From: Erinaceus europaeus
Lineage: Eukaryota > Chordata > Mammalia > Eulipotyphla > Erinaceidae
Length of the DNA stretch: 64,000 bases
Assembly (NCBI RefSeq): GCF_950295315.1
Contig: NC_080165.1
Coordinates: forward strand, 5,909,289 to 5,973,288
Direction: 5' to 3'
Below, one piece after another: positions 1 through 10,769 of the stretch (position 1 is the stretch's first letter; every line of letters starts with the position of its first letter). The notes under the pieces were generated by a model that was not told the origin of the DNA, did no database searches, and saw nothing but the letters and a program-made list of their open reading frames with translations. Position numbers and translations under genes: made by a program.

Positions 1-303
1 GCCGGGCTTGGACCTGGGAAATGCACAAGTCAAAACAGCACACTAGCCAAGTGAGACCTTCGGAGGGACCCAGAGACCAAACTTGTTGGCACCTTCATCT
101 CGGACTGGTAGTCTCTGCAGTTGTGAGGAAGCAAGGATCTGATTTTGAAGTCACCCAATCTGTGACATTCTGATAGCGACAGCCAGAACAGACCAATATA
201 AATGTGAGACTGTGAAGTGGGCTGCCTTATCATAAATGCCCCCCCCAAAAAAAAACACAGAAGTGGTACTAGAACAGGGTAAGAGGTAGAGGCTGAGAGA
301 GTT
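1..303. other. Decayed repeat-like sequence, no gene
   Basis: No coding region is supported. Bases about 60-135 (GAGACC...CAAACTTGTTGGCACCTTCATCT...CAGTTGTGAG) resemble the 3' third of MLT1-type MaLR LTRs, which share the order of CACCAGAAACC, GCACCTTGATCT and AACTGTGAG. The match is by eye and weak. A C/A-rich run at 240-258 is the only other structure. Confidence 0.3.
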
Positions 304-478
304 TTACTGGTCTGTGCTAATACACACACACACACACATACATACACACACATACATACATACACATACACACATACATACACACATACATACATACATA
401 CACATACATATATACATATACATACATACATGCATGCATACATACATACATACATACACACATACGTACATACATACC
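304..478. repeat. (CA)n/(TACA)n microsatellite
   Basis: A long imperfect array of CA and CATA/TACA units runs with almost no interruption. Open frames of M-C-V-Y or H-T-Y-I residues through it are artefacts of the low-complexity repeat. Confidence 0.95.
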
Positions 479-1530
479 AGACTACCTTGAAGGGGACTGC
501 TGGTAGAAATATGAATGTTGAAGGTGTTTTACACGACGAGTCAGGTGAAAATGAAGAGCATGTGGGGAGGAACTCTAGGGAAGGTGGTTCTTACTATAAG
601 GTGGCAAAGGACTTGGCTGAACTGTGGTCTAGTGTTCTGTGACGGGGAGAATTCACGTGACGGACCTGGATATTGAGCCGAGAAGAGTTCTTGAAAGTGT
701 CACCAGCTTTCTCTTCACTGCCTATAGTATGATTTGAGAGGCAAGAGACAAACTCGAGGAATTATGAAGCAAAAAGGAATGAAATCTTGAAGATTTGGGA
801 AAAAAAAATTCTCAGGCTATGTTGCAAAGACTGAGGAAGCATGTCCTGGAGAAAACACCAAGGGTGTGACTGAACTATTACTCCATGAAGAGACTCCCTT
901 AGAGTTTTAAATAAGTCAAGTCAGCAGAGTCCAGGAATAGAGATGAGATTACAACAGCAGAGACTCTGCCAGTTGGGACCAAAGTCCAAGTGAAATACAC
1001 GTTTTTGATCTTTTGGAATGCTATGAGAACAAGTAGCGCAAATATGCTTTATCATTCAAGAGTAGCAAAGAAGAACCCTAGAAAGGACTCAGAAGTCATT
1101 ATTATCCCACTGGCACGATGGGTTATTTCTTGCTTTGGTTTCAAAGGGTAAGGGCACTGATCCTTGGTTTCAGTGGGTCAGGGTTCTTTTGCTCAAAGCC
1201 TGGGCGGGTGGGCCTACCTAAAACCCTGAAGGGCTTGGAACACCTAATGGAATTTCCTTGCTCAAATGGAGACTTACTTAGAGCCCATCAATCTCATTCC
1301 CCTTTCTCACTTGTCCCCTTGTGGAACGGGGCTATTTATTCTAAGGCGCTCTCATCACACTATTCTGGAACAACCTCATTTGGTTCCACAGGCTCACAAG
1401 GTAGGAATCATTTTGCTTAAAGAGGACTCAAATCACAAGCCTCACTTATATCTGATTTAGATGATATTTAGATAATAGTGTGGGCCCCAGTCTTCTAAGA
1501 TGATGCTAGAATGGGTTAAGGTTCTTAGGA
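479..1530. other. Unique-looking stretch without a supported gene
   Basis: Short open frames (for example 1,118-1,420 plus) show no recognisable domain and no convincing splice pair. No young SINE is present. It may be intronic or intergenic. Confidence 0.5.
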
Positions 1531-1535
1531 CCAGG

Positions 1536-1815
1536 TGTATTGCACCAAAGTAATGGACTCTGGGGTGGGGGTGGGGGATGGTGTTCAGGTCCTGGAACAT
1601 GATGGCAGAAGAGGACCTAGAGGGGGAATGAATTTTTATGTGGAAAACTGAGAAATGGCACACATGTATATATATATTTCTGGTGGGTTTTATTTTTATT
1701 TTTATCAAAGCACTGCTCAGCTCTCCCAAACTACTATATATATATTTTTTTTTTCCAAACTACTATATTTTACTGTTGGCTGTAGACCATTAATCCCCCT
1801 AATAAAGAAAAAAAG
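1536..1815 (+). mobile_element. LINE-1 3' end fragment
   Basis: Shares with the full-length L1 copies the terminal landmarks GTATTGCACCAAAGTAA, the G-rich tract, CAGGTCCTGGAACATGATGG, ATGTGGAAAACTGAGAAATG and the closing ACCATTAATCCCC..AATAAAGAAA. The part just before the end is interrupted at about 1,665-1,755 by a T-rich insert with the SINE-like word AAGCACTGCTCAGCTCT. CAAACTACTATAT occurs on both sides of the T-run, consistent with a small secondary insertion. Confidence 0.8.
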
Positions 1816-1881
1816 GGGGGCCATGAACCCAAGAAGGACATAAATTTAGAGTCAGAGGGAAGAATGGTAAAAACTGAAGTG

Positions 1882-2207
1882 TGTTCCTACAAAGTTCATA
1901 TGTTGGGGTCACAGTCATATGACTGCATTTGGTGACAGGATCTTTAGAGAGGGGACACAAGGTTCAGTAAGTCAGGAAGGATGAGCCTTGGCTCTGTCAG
2001 GAAAGACCATGCGCTCTGCACACATGCAGAGAGAGAAAGTCATGGGCAACACAGCTACAAGTCTATCAGCTAAGAAGAAAGGTCTCACTAGAAACCAAAT
2101 TTGCCTGTACTTTGATCTTAGACATCTAGATTCCAGAACTGAAAATAAATTTCTGTAATTTAAGCCACCTAGTCTGCAGTATTTTGTTATGACAAGAGGA
2201 GACTAAC
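1882..2207 (+). mobile_element. MLT1-like (ERVL-MaLR) solo LTR, ancient
   Basis: Blocks occur in MLT1 order: TGTGTTCCTACAAAGTTCAT, ATTTGGTGACAGGATCTTT, CACATGCAGAGAGA, TCTCACTAGAAACCAAATT, TTGATCTTAGA, CCAGAACTGAAAATAAATTT, TTTAAGCCACCTAGTCTGCA, and the terminal TTTTGTTATGACA..GACTAACA. These are known conserved MaLR LTR segments. Divergence is high, as expected for an old pan-placental element. Confidence 0.75.
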
Positions 2208-2811
2208 ATATCCATCTTCCCTGGGCATTTCAGAATATCTTTCCTAGGGACAAAAGAGGGAAAAAAAGGAAGGTCAATAATGAATGGCTTCAGAGTTTAA
2301 CTATCCACCAGAAACTTGTGTTTCAAAGTCTAGTAATGCTAACTATGCCCTATAAAGAGAAAAACCTACATTTACTAATTATACTGATAGTTTCAATAGT
2401 AAGAACAAGTAGAAGAACTGGAATCTTTTCCTTTGGGAAAATAAATTTGACAGTAAAGATTCCAGTAAAGGGATACATAGGAATGACTCAAGACCCAAAG
2501 ACGCTCCGTGCCATCTCCTTCCCACCATGGTTTTTTCTGTTATGAGACCTGCTGAGCTATGTCCTTCTTCAGATTTTCCTGGTGTATGGGGTTTATTCCC
2601 TTTCAATTGCCAGTGTCAAACTAATGCCACATGAGGAAGAAACACTGGGTGAATTTGGGTTCTTTTTAGATCTGGACATGTGTGTCATTAGAAGCTGCTG
2701 GCCCCATTATTACTGATTTCCTGCTAAGTATATCTGTGGCCATTTTGGGTTCCTTTTTTTTTTTTTTCTTTTTACATCTTTTTGCATGCAAGGTTTTTAA
2801 AAAACATTTAA
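2208..2811. other. Unique-looking stretch, no supported gene
   Basis: AT-rich with a poly(T) run near 2,753-2,767. The open frame 2,318-2,545 (plus) has no recognisable domain or flanking splice signals. Confidence 0.5.
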
Positions 2812-3006
2812 TTACCTTTACTTATTTGATAGAGACAGCCAGAAATCAAGAGGAAGGGAGATAGGGAGAGAGACAGAGAGACAACTACAGCCCTGCTTCA
2901 CCACTTGCAAAGCTTTCCCCCTGTGGGTGGGGACCAGGGGGCTTGAACCTGGGTCCTTGCACCCTGTAATATGTGTGCTCACCCAGGTGCATGACCACCT
3001 GACTCC
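2812..3006 (-). mobile_element. tRNA-derived SINE family A
   Basis: On the minus strand it reads as a tRNA-like head (gtGGTGCACCTGGGTGAGC.. with a GGTTCAAGCCC-type B box), then the CCCCACC/GGGGGAAAGC core, CTTT/GCAAGTGGTGAAGCAGGGCTG, a TCTCTCT-rich middle and an AAATAAGTAAA tail. This is the hedgehog short SINE plan. Confidence 0.9.
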
Positions 3007-3463
3007 TGCACGCATGATTGTGAAGTCGCAATGAGATGTAGCTGAGAGTTAACCACATGAAATGTCTATCCAGCACCTGCAAGTGTATAATGAATATGTC
3101 TACCAATCGAAGGCATGTTAAGACTGTGATTTCACCCAATATCCATTATTATCTTCTCCTTCTAATAAAGTCTCCGAATTTTAAATGAGCACATGCTACT
3201 TCCTCACACAAAGGCATCTATTCTGTTCGTGTTCCTGAAGATGGAAGCTGTCCGCATGTTGGGTTCAAATCATGGGGACAATCCCTGAGGAGTGATGCTA
3301 CTCTTATTTGTCCCTTCTTGCAGGCTGTGACACCCAGGAGCCATCTTCACCATGAGGGAGATTAGCAGAACCCTGCTACAGAGTTCAGAAATACAGGTGG
3401 TTGGTGCTTTGTTTTCAACAAGGATAACGCTGAAATTCAGTTAAGAAGTGGTTTCACAAATGA

Positions 3464-3660
3464 ATGCATGGGCAAGGGAGACAGCTCATGGGGTATAGTG
3501 TGCTGGATTTGTCATGGACACTAACTACCCAGGTTCAAGTCCGGCCCCCACCACGCTGGACTCACCAATGTCAAGTCCCCAGTTTGATCCCTAACAGTTA
3601 TTCTCTGGTTCCCTCCACCCCTCCCTCCCTCCCTCTCACACTGATTCATTCGTTAACAAA
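3464..3660 (+). mobile_element. Decayed tRNA-derived SINE (family C/F type)
   Basis: Head GGGCAAGGGAGACAGCTCATGGG followed at tRNA-like spacing by a B-box-like GGTTCAAGTCC, and later GTTTGATCCC and a CTCCCTCCCTC tract. The arrangement matches a degraded tRNA-derived SINE. Confidence 0.6.
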
Positions 3661-4078
3661 AGAAAATTTGGAACTATAACTGCAACTCTCACTGCTATTA
3701 GTATTGTGCAAACTATTTTTACTTTACTGGTTGCTACTAAAGGTTATTAGGTAAATGTAAAAAAAAAAAAAATCCCACTAGGAAAAAAAAAAAAACTACC
3801 AAAAAACCTGTGCTTAAATTTCTAAATGCTTCACTGACTCCCCCCCAAATAAGCCAAATTTTCACTAGCCAGTCTTCATCTGTCAGTATTCTAAAGAACG
3901 CGGAGGAACACCAGTTAACACACAGTGGCTAGCTGGAGCACTGAGAGGAGGGCTCCAAGTAGCATGCAACAAAGAAAGAGAAGCCATTTCAGTGCTGTCT
4001 CTTTTTTCCTACCATTTTTTTTTTACATCTGTTTAATAACTTTACTTATTTAATCTTTTTTTTTTTTTATGTATGGAG
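3661..4078. other. AT-rich stretch with A and T homopolymers
   Basis: Poly(A) runs at about 3,759-3,772 and 3,783-3,795 and T runs at 4,016-4,024 and 4,054-4,066 suggest ends of decayed retroposons. No gene is visible. Confidence 0.5.
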
Positions 4079-4275
4079 ACAGTATGACATAAAGGAAATA
4101 GCTATAGCTTTTCAATCAGAGAAACCAGTTTTGCCACTTCCTAACTATATGGCGTTGGGCAAGTTTCTTAATCTCTTTGATACTGAGTTTCTTCACAATT
4201 TAAAGCAGAGACACTACTACTTACTTTGCAGAACTGTAGCACGATTACAGTAGGTACTTAAGAGTCAGAGCTATT
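4079..4275 (+). mobile_element. MIR SINE, ancient
   Basis: The central MIR core is clear: TTTGCCACTTCCTAACTATATGGCGTTGGGCAAGTTTCTTAATCTC, then TGAGTTTCTTCA, a purine tract and TACTTACTTTGCAGAACTGTAGCACGATTA. These correspond to the conserved 'tgccacttactagctgtgtgaccttgggcaagt..cctcagtttcctca' order of MIR. Human-like MIRs are pan-mammalian. Confidence 0.9.
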
Positions 4276-4879
4276 TGGCAATAGCTCTTTGTATGCAAAC
4301 TATCATGCTGGGTACTGGCGTCCTAGCTCCAAGAACCTGAGCAACTAGAAGTGACATTTAGATAGAAAGATTGTTGGTGAATGGTAAGAATTTAACAAGA
4401 GCTATAGATGTCAAATTATAGGGTTTCTAGCTAGCTAGCAGGATTGTGGAATATCCACTGAACAGGACCTGGGTGATGATGATGAGTTTATTTCTTTGTG
4501 ATCAGCCCACTTGCAGCAGAAGAAATGCATGAATAAAAGCACATCTTCAGAAAGTGAGCTTAGGTTTGGGTGCAAAGATAAGACTAACAGTGATCTGGGC
4601 TTACTGAGAAGGAATAAATTTGAGAAAACTGGAACTAGACAGAGGATAGCACTGTAAGTTGTGAAGCCAAGGACCCCTTTCCTAACATTCTGGAAGTCAC
4701 TGCAGAATTCCTCTTGGGAAACTGACTTAGGATGTCAATGTATAAAAAGAAAGGAAGAGAAGGCTTTAATACAGGGAGATACAGTATGGGACAATAGGAA
4801 CCTAACCCAAGAGGAAGAGAGAAGGAAGGAAACAGGTGAGACACAAGAATTCAATTTTATCAACTTTAAAAATATATAT
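4276..4879. other. Unique-looking stretch, no supported gene
   Basis: Possibly MIR/L2-derived at its start (ACTATCATGCTGGGTACTGG). No exon with matched splice sites was seen. Confidence 0.4.
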
Positions 4880-5080
4880 TCATTTGTTTTGGGTAGAGAT
4901 AAGGAGAGGTTGAAAGGGAAGGAAGAGATATAGAGGGAGAGAGAGACCTGCAGCATTGTTTCATCACTTGGGAAGCTTCCCCCACTACAAGTGGGGACTG
5001 GGGGGGGTTGAACCTGGATCCTTATGCATTTGCTCTGTAATGTGTGTGCTAAACCAGGTGCACCACCACCCAGCCCCCAA
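4880..5080 (-). mobile_element. tRNA-derived SINE family A
   Basis: The minus strand gives the family A head (GGCTGGGTGGTGGTGCACCTGG), a GGTTCAACCCC-like B box, CCCCACTTGTAGTGGGGGAAGC and the GATGAAACAATGCTGCAGGTCTC module. The tail is degraded. Confidence 0.85.
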
Positions 5081-5171
5081 TGCATCAACTTTTTAAAAGT
5101 AAGTACGCTGAGTCTCCCTGAATGCTTCAAGGAGGTCTGATTTTGATTTTTTAAAAAAATGATATTGAAAG

Positions 5172-5395
5172 GGGCCAGGTGGTGGTGCACCTGGTTAAGT
5201 GCTCATGTCACAGTGCACAAGGATGCAGGTTCAAGCCCCTGGTCCCCACCTGCAGGGGGAAAGCTTCATGAGTGGTGAAGCAGGGCTGCAGGTGTCTCTC
5301 TGTCTCTCTCCCTCTTTATCTCCCCCACAACTCTCAATTTCTCTATCAATTTCTATCTTTCCAATAAATAAATAAAACATTAAAAAATATATATT
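5172..5395 (+). mobile_element. tRNA-derived SINE family A
   Basis: A complete copy: GGCCAGGTGGTGGTGCACCTGG head, GGTTCAAGCCCC B box, CCCCACCTGCAGGGGGAAAGC core, GTGGTGAAGCAGGGCTGCAGG, TCTCTCTGTCTCTCTCCC, and the tail CCAATAAATAAATAAAAC. AATAAA is the expected polyadenylation-like tail motif of these SINEs. Confidence 0.93.
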
Positions 5396-5461
5396 GAGTC
5401 CCTTAAGAGGAAAGTATCACAAAACATGGCATGGTGAAAATGTTCAGTACACACGGCTGAC

Positions 5462-5755
5462 ACTTTTTTTTTTTTTGCCTCTAGGGTTACTACTGGGGCT
5501 CAGTGCCAACATTACAAATCCACTGCTCCTGGAGGCCATTTTTTCCATTTTATTGGATAGAAGAGAGAGAAATTGAGAGAGAAGGGGGAGACAGAGAAGA
5601 AGGAGAGAGACAGTCACCTGCAGACCTGCTTCACTGCTTCTGAAGGTGCCCCCTGCAGGTGGGGAGCCAGGGGCTCAAACCCAGATCCTTGTGAGGGTCC
5701 TTGGTCTTCCTATTATGTGCACTCAACCAGGTGCACCACTGCCTGCCTCCTGTCA
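5462..5755 (-). mobile_element. tRNA-derived SINE, long-tailed version (family B)
   Basis: The minus strand has a tRNA-like head, CAGGGGGCACC core, GAAGCAGGTCTGCAGGTGACTG, a CTCTCTCC tract and the extra 3' module found only in the long form (GGCCTCCAGGAGCAGTGGATTTGTAATGTTGGCACTGAGCCCC..). A T-run at 5,464-5,476 marks its poly(A) end. Confidence 0.88.
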
Positions 5756-6271
5756 AATAATTATTTTAAAAATATTCCAATTATTGAAACCTACACAGCT
5801 ATATCCAAGGTAAAACAAGTAAAAAGCTGACATCACTTATCTTTACTGTTGCCTAGTCATTTTTTTAGAATATATATATATATACACCAAGTTTTGAGTT
5901 GGCTCAATATTTTAAAAAATTCATTTGCAAGAGTTATCTTTATCTCTACCAAAAAACTTAGATAGGAATCGCCCTAGAAAGCTGGGAATGCTGCCACCTC
6001 AATTGCTAAGCTCTTACACAATTCTTCTTTTTTTCTTTGAGGAATCATTGATTATGTTCTTTGCTATGGGAAAAGAAAGACACTGTGTAGGGCTTGCATG
6101 CCAGAGGTCCACTGGAATTATCAATAGCCAAAGCAGACTGCTACTTTGGCTAACAACAAAGTCACTATGAGCATTAAAAACACAAGTTCAAATCAAATTA
6201 TATAGGTATGACTTAGTCAAGAGAAAAAAGGTTAGTTAATAACTAAATAATTCATATAAATGTTATAAAAT

Positions 6272-6480
6272 GAAGGGGCCAGGAGGTAGCTCACGGTACA
6301 CTATTTTTTTTTTTTTCAGATGACATTATACGTTTAGGAAACCTCCAATAGTCCACAAACTCTCAAACTAAAGATTTCAGTGGGTCAGGAACTGTAACAG
6401 TAAAGTGCTGGACACTCAGGCATGAGGGCCTGTGTTCACCAGCACTGTATGGGGGGTGGAGGGATGCTCTACTCCAGTTT
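6272..6480 (+). mobile_element. Decayed SINE fragments
   Basis: GGGGCCAGGAGGTAGCTCACGGTACA at 6,274 is a SINE head broken off by a T-run. GTCAGGAACTGTAACAGTAAAGTGC..GTGTTCACCAGCACTG at 6,386-6,450 looks like a second degraded head. The boundaries are approximate. Confidence 0.5.
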
Positions 6481-7126
6481 CTTACTCATAAACAAAGAAA
6501 TCCTTAATGTGTTGCAAAAGAATATATTCAACTCTGAGTCTACAGGTACATTTTCAAAAAGCAAAAGCTTTGAGTTCAAAATACAAACGTCAACTACTTC
6601 TACATACTGGTCACATGGCTGGAAAATGTGACATTTATAGCAACGCCCCCCGCTAGATGAAACGGTTAGAAATAAAATTAATAATGTCTAAGGTCTCCAC
6701 ATACACACACAAAAAAAATTCTGAAAATAACTGAAATCATTAAATGGAGAGTGAAATCATGTCTATTAAGTTATCCATTTTCCTAAAAATCGCTGAGTAG
6801 CATCAATATAATTCAAATCAAATCTGGTAGTTGTTTTTTTTTTAACTAGGTGTTGAAATTTTATATGGAGATGCAAGGCACTTAAGTAGTCAAACGATCT
6901 GTAAGAAAAACAAACGAGCATTTATACGAACGACACTGCTGTAATCCCAACTTACTGTAAACTACAATAAGTAAGAAGATCTTGCACTAAGGAAGAGGTT
7001 GGCGGTTAGTTCAGTGGAACTGAATACAGTCTCTAGACACAAAAATATGGGCTGATGTTAAAAAAAAAAATTCCACGAAAAAGTTTTCAATAAAGGCGTA
7101 AGATGGGTCTATATGACTTTCTACAT
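6481..7126. other. AT-rich unique-looking stretch
   Basis: No SINE, L1 or coding exon could be recognised by eye. Confidence 0.45.
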
Positions 7127-7143
7127 AGAAAATCCTGACTCTC

Positions 7144-7406
7144 GGCTGGGAGTATGGATCCACCAGTCAACGCCCATGTTCAGCGGGGAAGCAAATACAG
7201 AAGCCAGACCTTCCACCTTCTGCATCCCACAGTGACCCTGGGTCCATACTCCCAGAGGGATAGAGAATAGGAAAGCTATCAGGGGAGGGGATGGGATACG
7301 GAGTTCTGGTGGTGGGAACTGTGTGAAATTGTACCACTCTTGTTCTATGGTTTTGTTAATGTCTCCTTTTTTAAATAACAAAAAAAAAAAAAAGAAAAAG
7401 AAAAAA
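7144..7406 (+). mobile_element. Family U retroposon copy with TSD
   Basis: A 5'-truncated copy of an unclassified repeat seen at least eight times in this window. It runs from GGCTGGGAGTATGGATCCACC through GGGGAAGCAAATACAGAAGCC, TCCATACTCCCAGAGGGATA, GGTGGTGGGAACTGTGTG to GTTTTGTTAATGTCTCC and an A-rich tail. It is flanked by a perfect 17-bp duplication, AGAAAATCCTGACTCTC (7,127-7,143 and 7,407-7,423). A poly(A) tail with a long TSD shows L1-type target-primed insertion. Confidence 0.88.
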
Positions 7407-7423
7407 AGAAAATCCTGACTCTC

Positions 7424-7899
7424 ATCTCATACTGTTTGCAAAAATCGAATTAAGACAAATCACGAAGGTAACTGTATGGTCTAAAACAGCAAAACTTCTT
7501 AGTTAGTGTAGTTTACAGTTAAGTCTGGATGGACAGCAGCGTAATATAAATGCTTCCACTTGTTTTTCTTAAAGATCTTTTGACTACTTAAATGCCTTGC
7601 ATGTTTTGGGAGGAAGCAGAGGCAAATGTCTGTAGAAGTTTAGAGGTGGGGGAAAAAATGAGAGTGGAAAATTTTTCTGGACAGGGTGCAAATAAGTGTC
7701 TTTTCCCTCAAGCCTCCACAAAATATTGATAAACTGGACTTAATATAAAAATAAATCTCAAATAAATCAGTAAGTGAATAGATAAACTCCAATCAGGTAG
7801 AAACATGCATGCATGTACCTAGTACAGTTTCCTATATAGAGGAATATAAAAAATAAATAAAGAATATAGAGGGAACTGAAAATTAATAAAAAGATAGCT
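7424..7899. other. AT-rich unique-looking stretch
   Basis: Start of the SINE-poor interval that extends to about 15.25 kb. No gene is recognised. Confidence 0.45.
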
Positions 7900-8760
7900 T
7901 AATAGAAAGAGATACTTTGAGAAGAAATCTAAAGGCTCAATAAAAGTTTTAAAAAGACATTTAAGGGTTCAGTATTCCTCATAGCATAAAAATATGTTCA
8001 ACATTATTAATCTTCATGGGTGTAGGTACAACAAACTTACCCAAATACCATGGCTCCAACTCCCTAAGATGGGAAATTAAACACATGCATATAAACAGCA
8101 GTTTCAAAGATATCTGTGGCCATTTTATTCCAGTGGTTAAAGACTTAGAGCAACTTGGATATGTATATCAAGAAAAAAAAAAGAATAGATTGTGGTACAA
8201 TCATTTAATGAATTGCTAAAGAAATAATACCAAGCATTTTCTGTAGAAGTGTCAAAAAGGAAATAGTTCAGACTTTCAGATTCATATATTCTTGTTATAC
8301 TAAAAATTCTGAACAGATAGCTATGACTAATAAAAGTGTATGTATAAAAGTATGTTGTTGGTTGTGATACAGGTTGTATACTGTTTGTCATTTCTTGCTC
8401 TAAAACAAAAGCACAGTAACGCAACTTACACAACATGGGTGAATCTCAAAAATATCTTATGAACAAAAGGGCACTGGACAAAAAGGATAGACTGTATAAA
8501 CTACTTATGTACATTTTAGGAATACTTGGAAAACACCCATGGTAAAAAAAAAATTCAAGACAGTCCTTGTCTCGGGTTGCAAAGTAGTTGTAGTGACAGG
8601 AAGGAACAGAAGATACCTTTGCATGGGTGAAAATGCTTTATGTCTTTATTTGGGTGGTGGTCACACAGACATATACATATCAACATTTCATTAGGTCGTA
8701 CACTTACTATCATGTCTTTATTGTATACAAATGATAGCTCAATTTGGAGAAAAGAGTTAA
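7900..8760 (+). mobile_element. Ancient LINE-1 3' end (L1M-like)
   Basis: Landmarks of old mammalian L1 3' ends occur in order: AAAATATGTTCAACATTATTAAT, GACTTAGAGCAACTTGGATATG, GATTGTGGTACAATCATTTAATG, ACAACATGGGTGAATCTCAAAAATAT, ATAGACTGTATAAACTAC, then 3'UTR-like TTTATTTGGGTGGTGGTCACACAGACATATACAT and GTACACTTACTATCATG. It is unrelated in detail to the young L1 copies and heavily mutated. Confidence 0.8.
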
Positions 8761-9639
8761 GACAAAACATAGCATGCAATCCTGAAGAGATTATCTGGAG
8801 TTCAACATGAACAGACAATAAATTGAGTAATTACAAAAAGTAAATCAAAAGACATGACTGAACGAGAAAGACTAATGGAAGTGTAACCAGAGTTCTTGAA
8901 GGATAGATAGAAAAAAAAAATTAGTGGGAAACCAATCCTGAACATGATAAAGGGTCCACTTTTCAAGAATTAATGGAAGACAAACCTCAGAGAGGGGAAA
9001 CCCCACATCTAGGTTAAGTGACATGTTCACACCCAGACACACTCTGCAGCAAAACTGTAGAACACAAGAGGAAAGAGGAAATCTTACATGTAGGTTAAAA
9101 AAAGAGAGGCATTATTAACAGGAGTGACTTGAATTAATCATAATGCTACAATTAGAAGTCCATAGAGTGATATCTCTATCAGACTTAAGAAACAACTAAC
9201 CTGGAAAGATCCACTCAACCAAAGCATGATTCAAAAATGAAAGAAAAACAGGTGTCTTCAGATAAAGTCTGTCATCAAAAGTCTTTAATAAATATGCTTC
9301 TAAAATACATATCATAAGGGAGGGAAGAAGGCACGGCCTGGAATGCAAGAAGGAAGGAATGACAAGTAAAGAATCCATAAAATAAAATTAAAAAAAAAAA
9401 TCAGATGTTAATGAGAAAAAACATTAAGATAAAACTGAAACTGAATAATAGCAGCATGTAAGCAGATGGTTAACTGGCATCAAAACAATTTAAACTTATT
9501 TGGAAAATAGTGTAATTAATAAATTACTAAACCGTAAGTTAATACCTAAAATTGTTTAAGGAAAACTGCTATAAGAAAGAAACAAAACTATTTTTACACT
9601 AATCAAGAAGGGGAAATGGAGTAGGAAAAATTCAAAAAA
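8761..9639. other. AT-rich stretch, possibly decayed L1, no gene
   Basis: Adenine-rich text with several A-runs. It could be diverged L1 ORF2 sequence, but I cannot align it confidently. No exon is seen. Confidence 0.35.
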
Positions 9640-10015
9640 TGATAAAGAAGAAAAAAAAAGACCTAATAAAAACACAAGACAGAATGCTAGATTGAATCCT
9701 AAGTGAAGCGTGATTATATTAAATTTAACTGTATTAAGAGGGCCAGTTAAAAGATAAAGATGAATAGAGTGGGTCAGAAAGAACAACTGGGTTCTGCCTA
9801 TGTAAGTGATATTCTAAGCAAATGCTAACCAAAACCAAAAAAAAAAAAAAAGCATACCTGTAGTATTACAACACAAAATGGATTTTAAGGCAACAGATAT
9901 TTGGGGAAAGAGACACCATCAATTTATAATGAGAAAGGGTTCAATTCACTGAGAAGACAGACCGATTCCAAACGTGTACAATTTTCAACTTTTATAAAAT
10001 TGACAGAATTAAAAT
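9640..10015 (+). mobile_element. Ancient LINE-1 ORF2 fragment
   Basis: Text such as GATTTTAAGGCAACAGATATTTGGGG, ATTTATAATGAGAAAGGGTTCAATTCACTGAGAAGACA and CCAAACGTGTACA follows the old-L1 endonuclease-RT linker region (conserved 'ataatgataaaggggtcaattca..caagaagacata..aaacgtgtatgca'). All frames are broken. Confidence 0.65.
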
Positions 10016-10151
10016 AAGACGAGAAGACACATTATTTTATTGTGATATTTTATTACAGTTAGCTCATACAGATGAAACAAGAAAACTAGAAAAGATTCAA
10101 ATGCTACAACTTGTATGCTTGATGTAAGGCACACAGCACGCATACCTACCT

Positions 10152-10236
10152 TGCCCTCAAAGTCTGTGAGTATGTATTCTCCTCCCTCAGTCAAGGAGCA
10201 GTTGATAAACTTAACAAGCTGCCACAAAGCAATTCT
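10152..10236 (-). other. Weak candidate internal exon (minus)
   Basis: The minus strand has an open frame (..LWQLVKFINC..TEGGEYILTDFEGK) ending exactly at a strong donor, CAAG|GTAGGTATG. The upstream acceptor (ATTTGAG) has a poor pyrimidine tract, and a TGA lies four codons upstream in frame. It is unrecognised and may be chance. Confidence 0.2.
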
Positions 10237-10567
10237 CAAATTTCAAAGAATCAATTGCATAGAGCCCTCACTAGCTGACTGCAGTGTGAGTTGGAAATCA
10301 ATAACAGAAAGGCTAATTCTTGAAATCTTCAACTTTGGAAACCACCATAATACTTTTAAAAATTTTACAGAGAAAGAAGAAAAATTTTATCGTGAAAGAT
10401 AATTAATTCTTCGAACTGAAAAAAAATATATATACTATGCATGGACTCATAATAAGATACATAATAAATGTGGAAAGAAAAATGACCAGTCGCCAAATAA
10501 ATGCAAATACATGTGAGGAAAAGTATATGAAAAGAGGCACTGCAAATCACTGACTCAAGGAAATAAT

Positions 10568-10760
10568 GTGTGTGTGTATGTGTGTGTGTGTATGTGTGTA
10601 TGTGTGTGTATGTGTGTATGTGTGTGTATGTGTGTGTATGTGTGTATGTGTGTGTATGTGTGTGTATGTGTGTATGTGTGTATGTGTGTATGTGTGTATG
10701 TGTGTGTATGTGTGTGTATGTGTGTGTATGTGTGTGTGTATGTGTGTGTGTATGTGTGTG
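10568..10760. repeat. (TGTGTGTA)n-type microsatellite
   Basis: About 190 bp of TG units punctuated by TA at regular 6-10 bp intervals. Open frames of M-C-V-C-V or H-T-H-T through it are artefacts. Confidence 0.97.
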
Positions 10761-10769
10761 CATGAGTCT

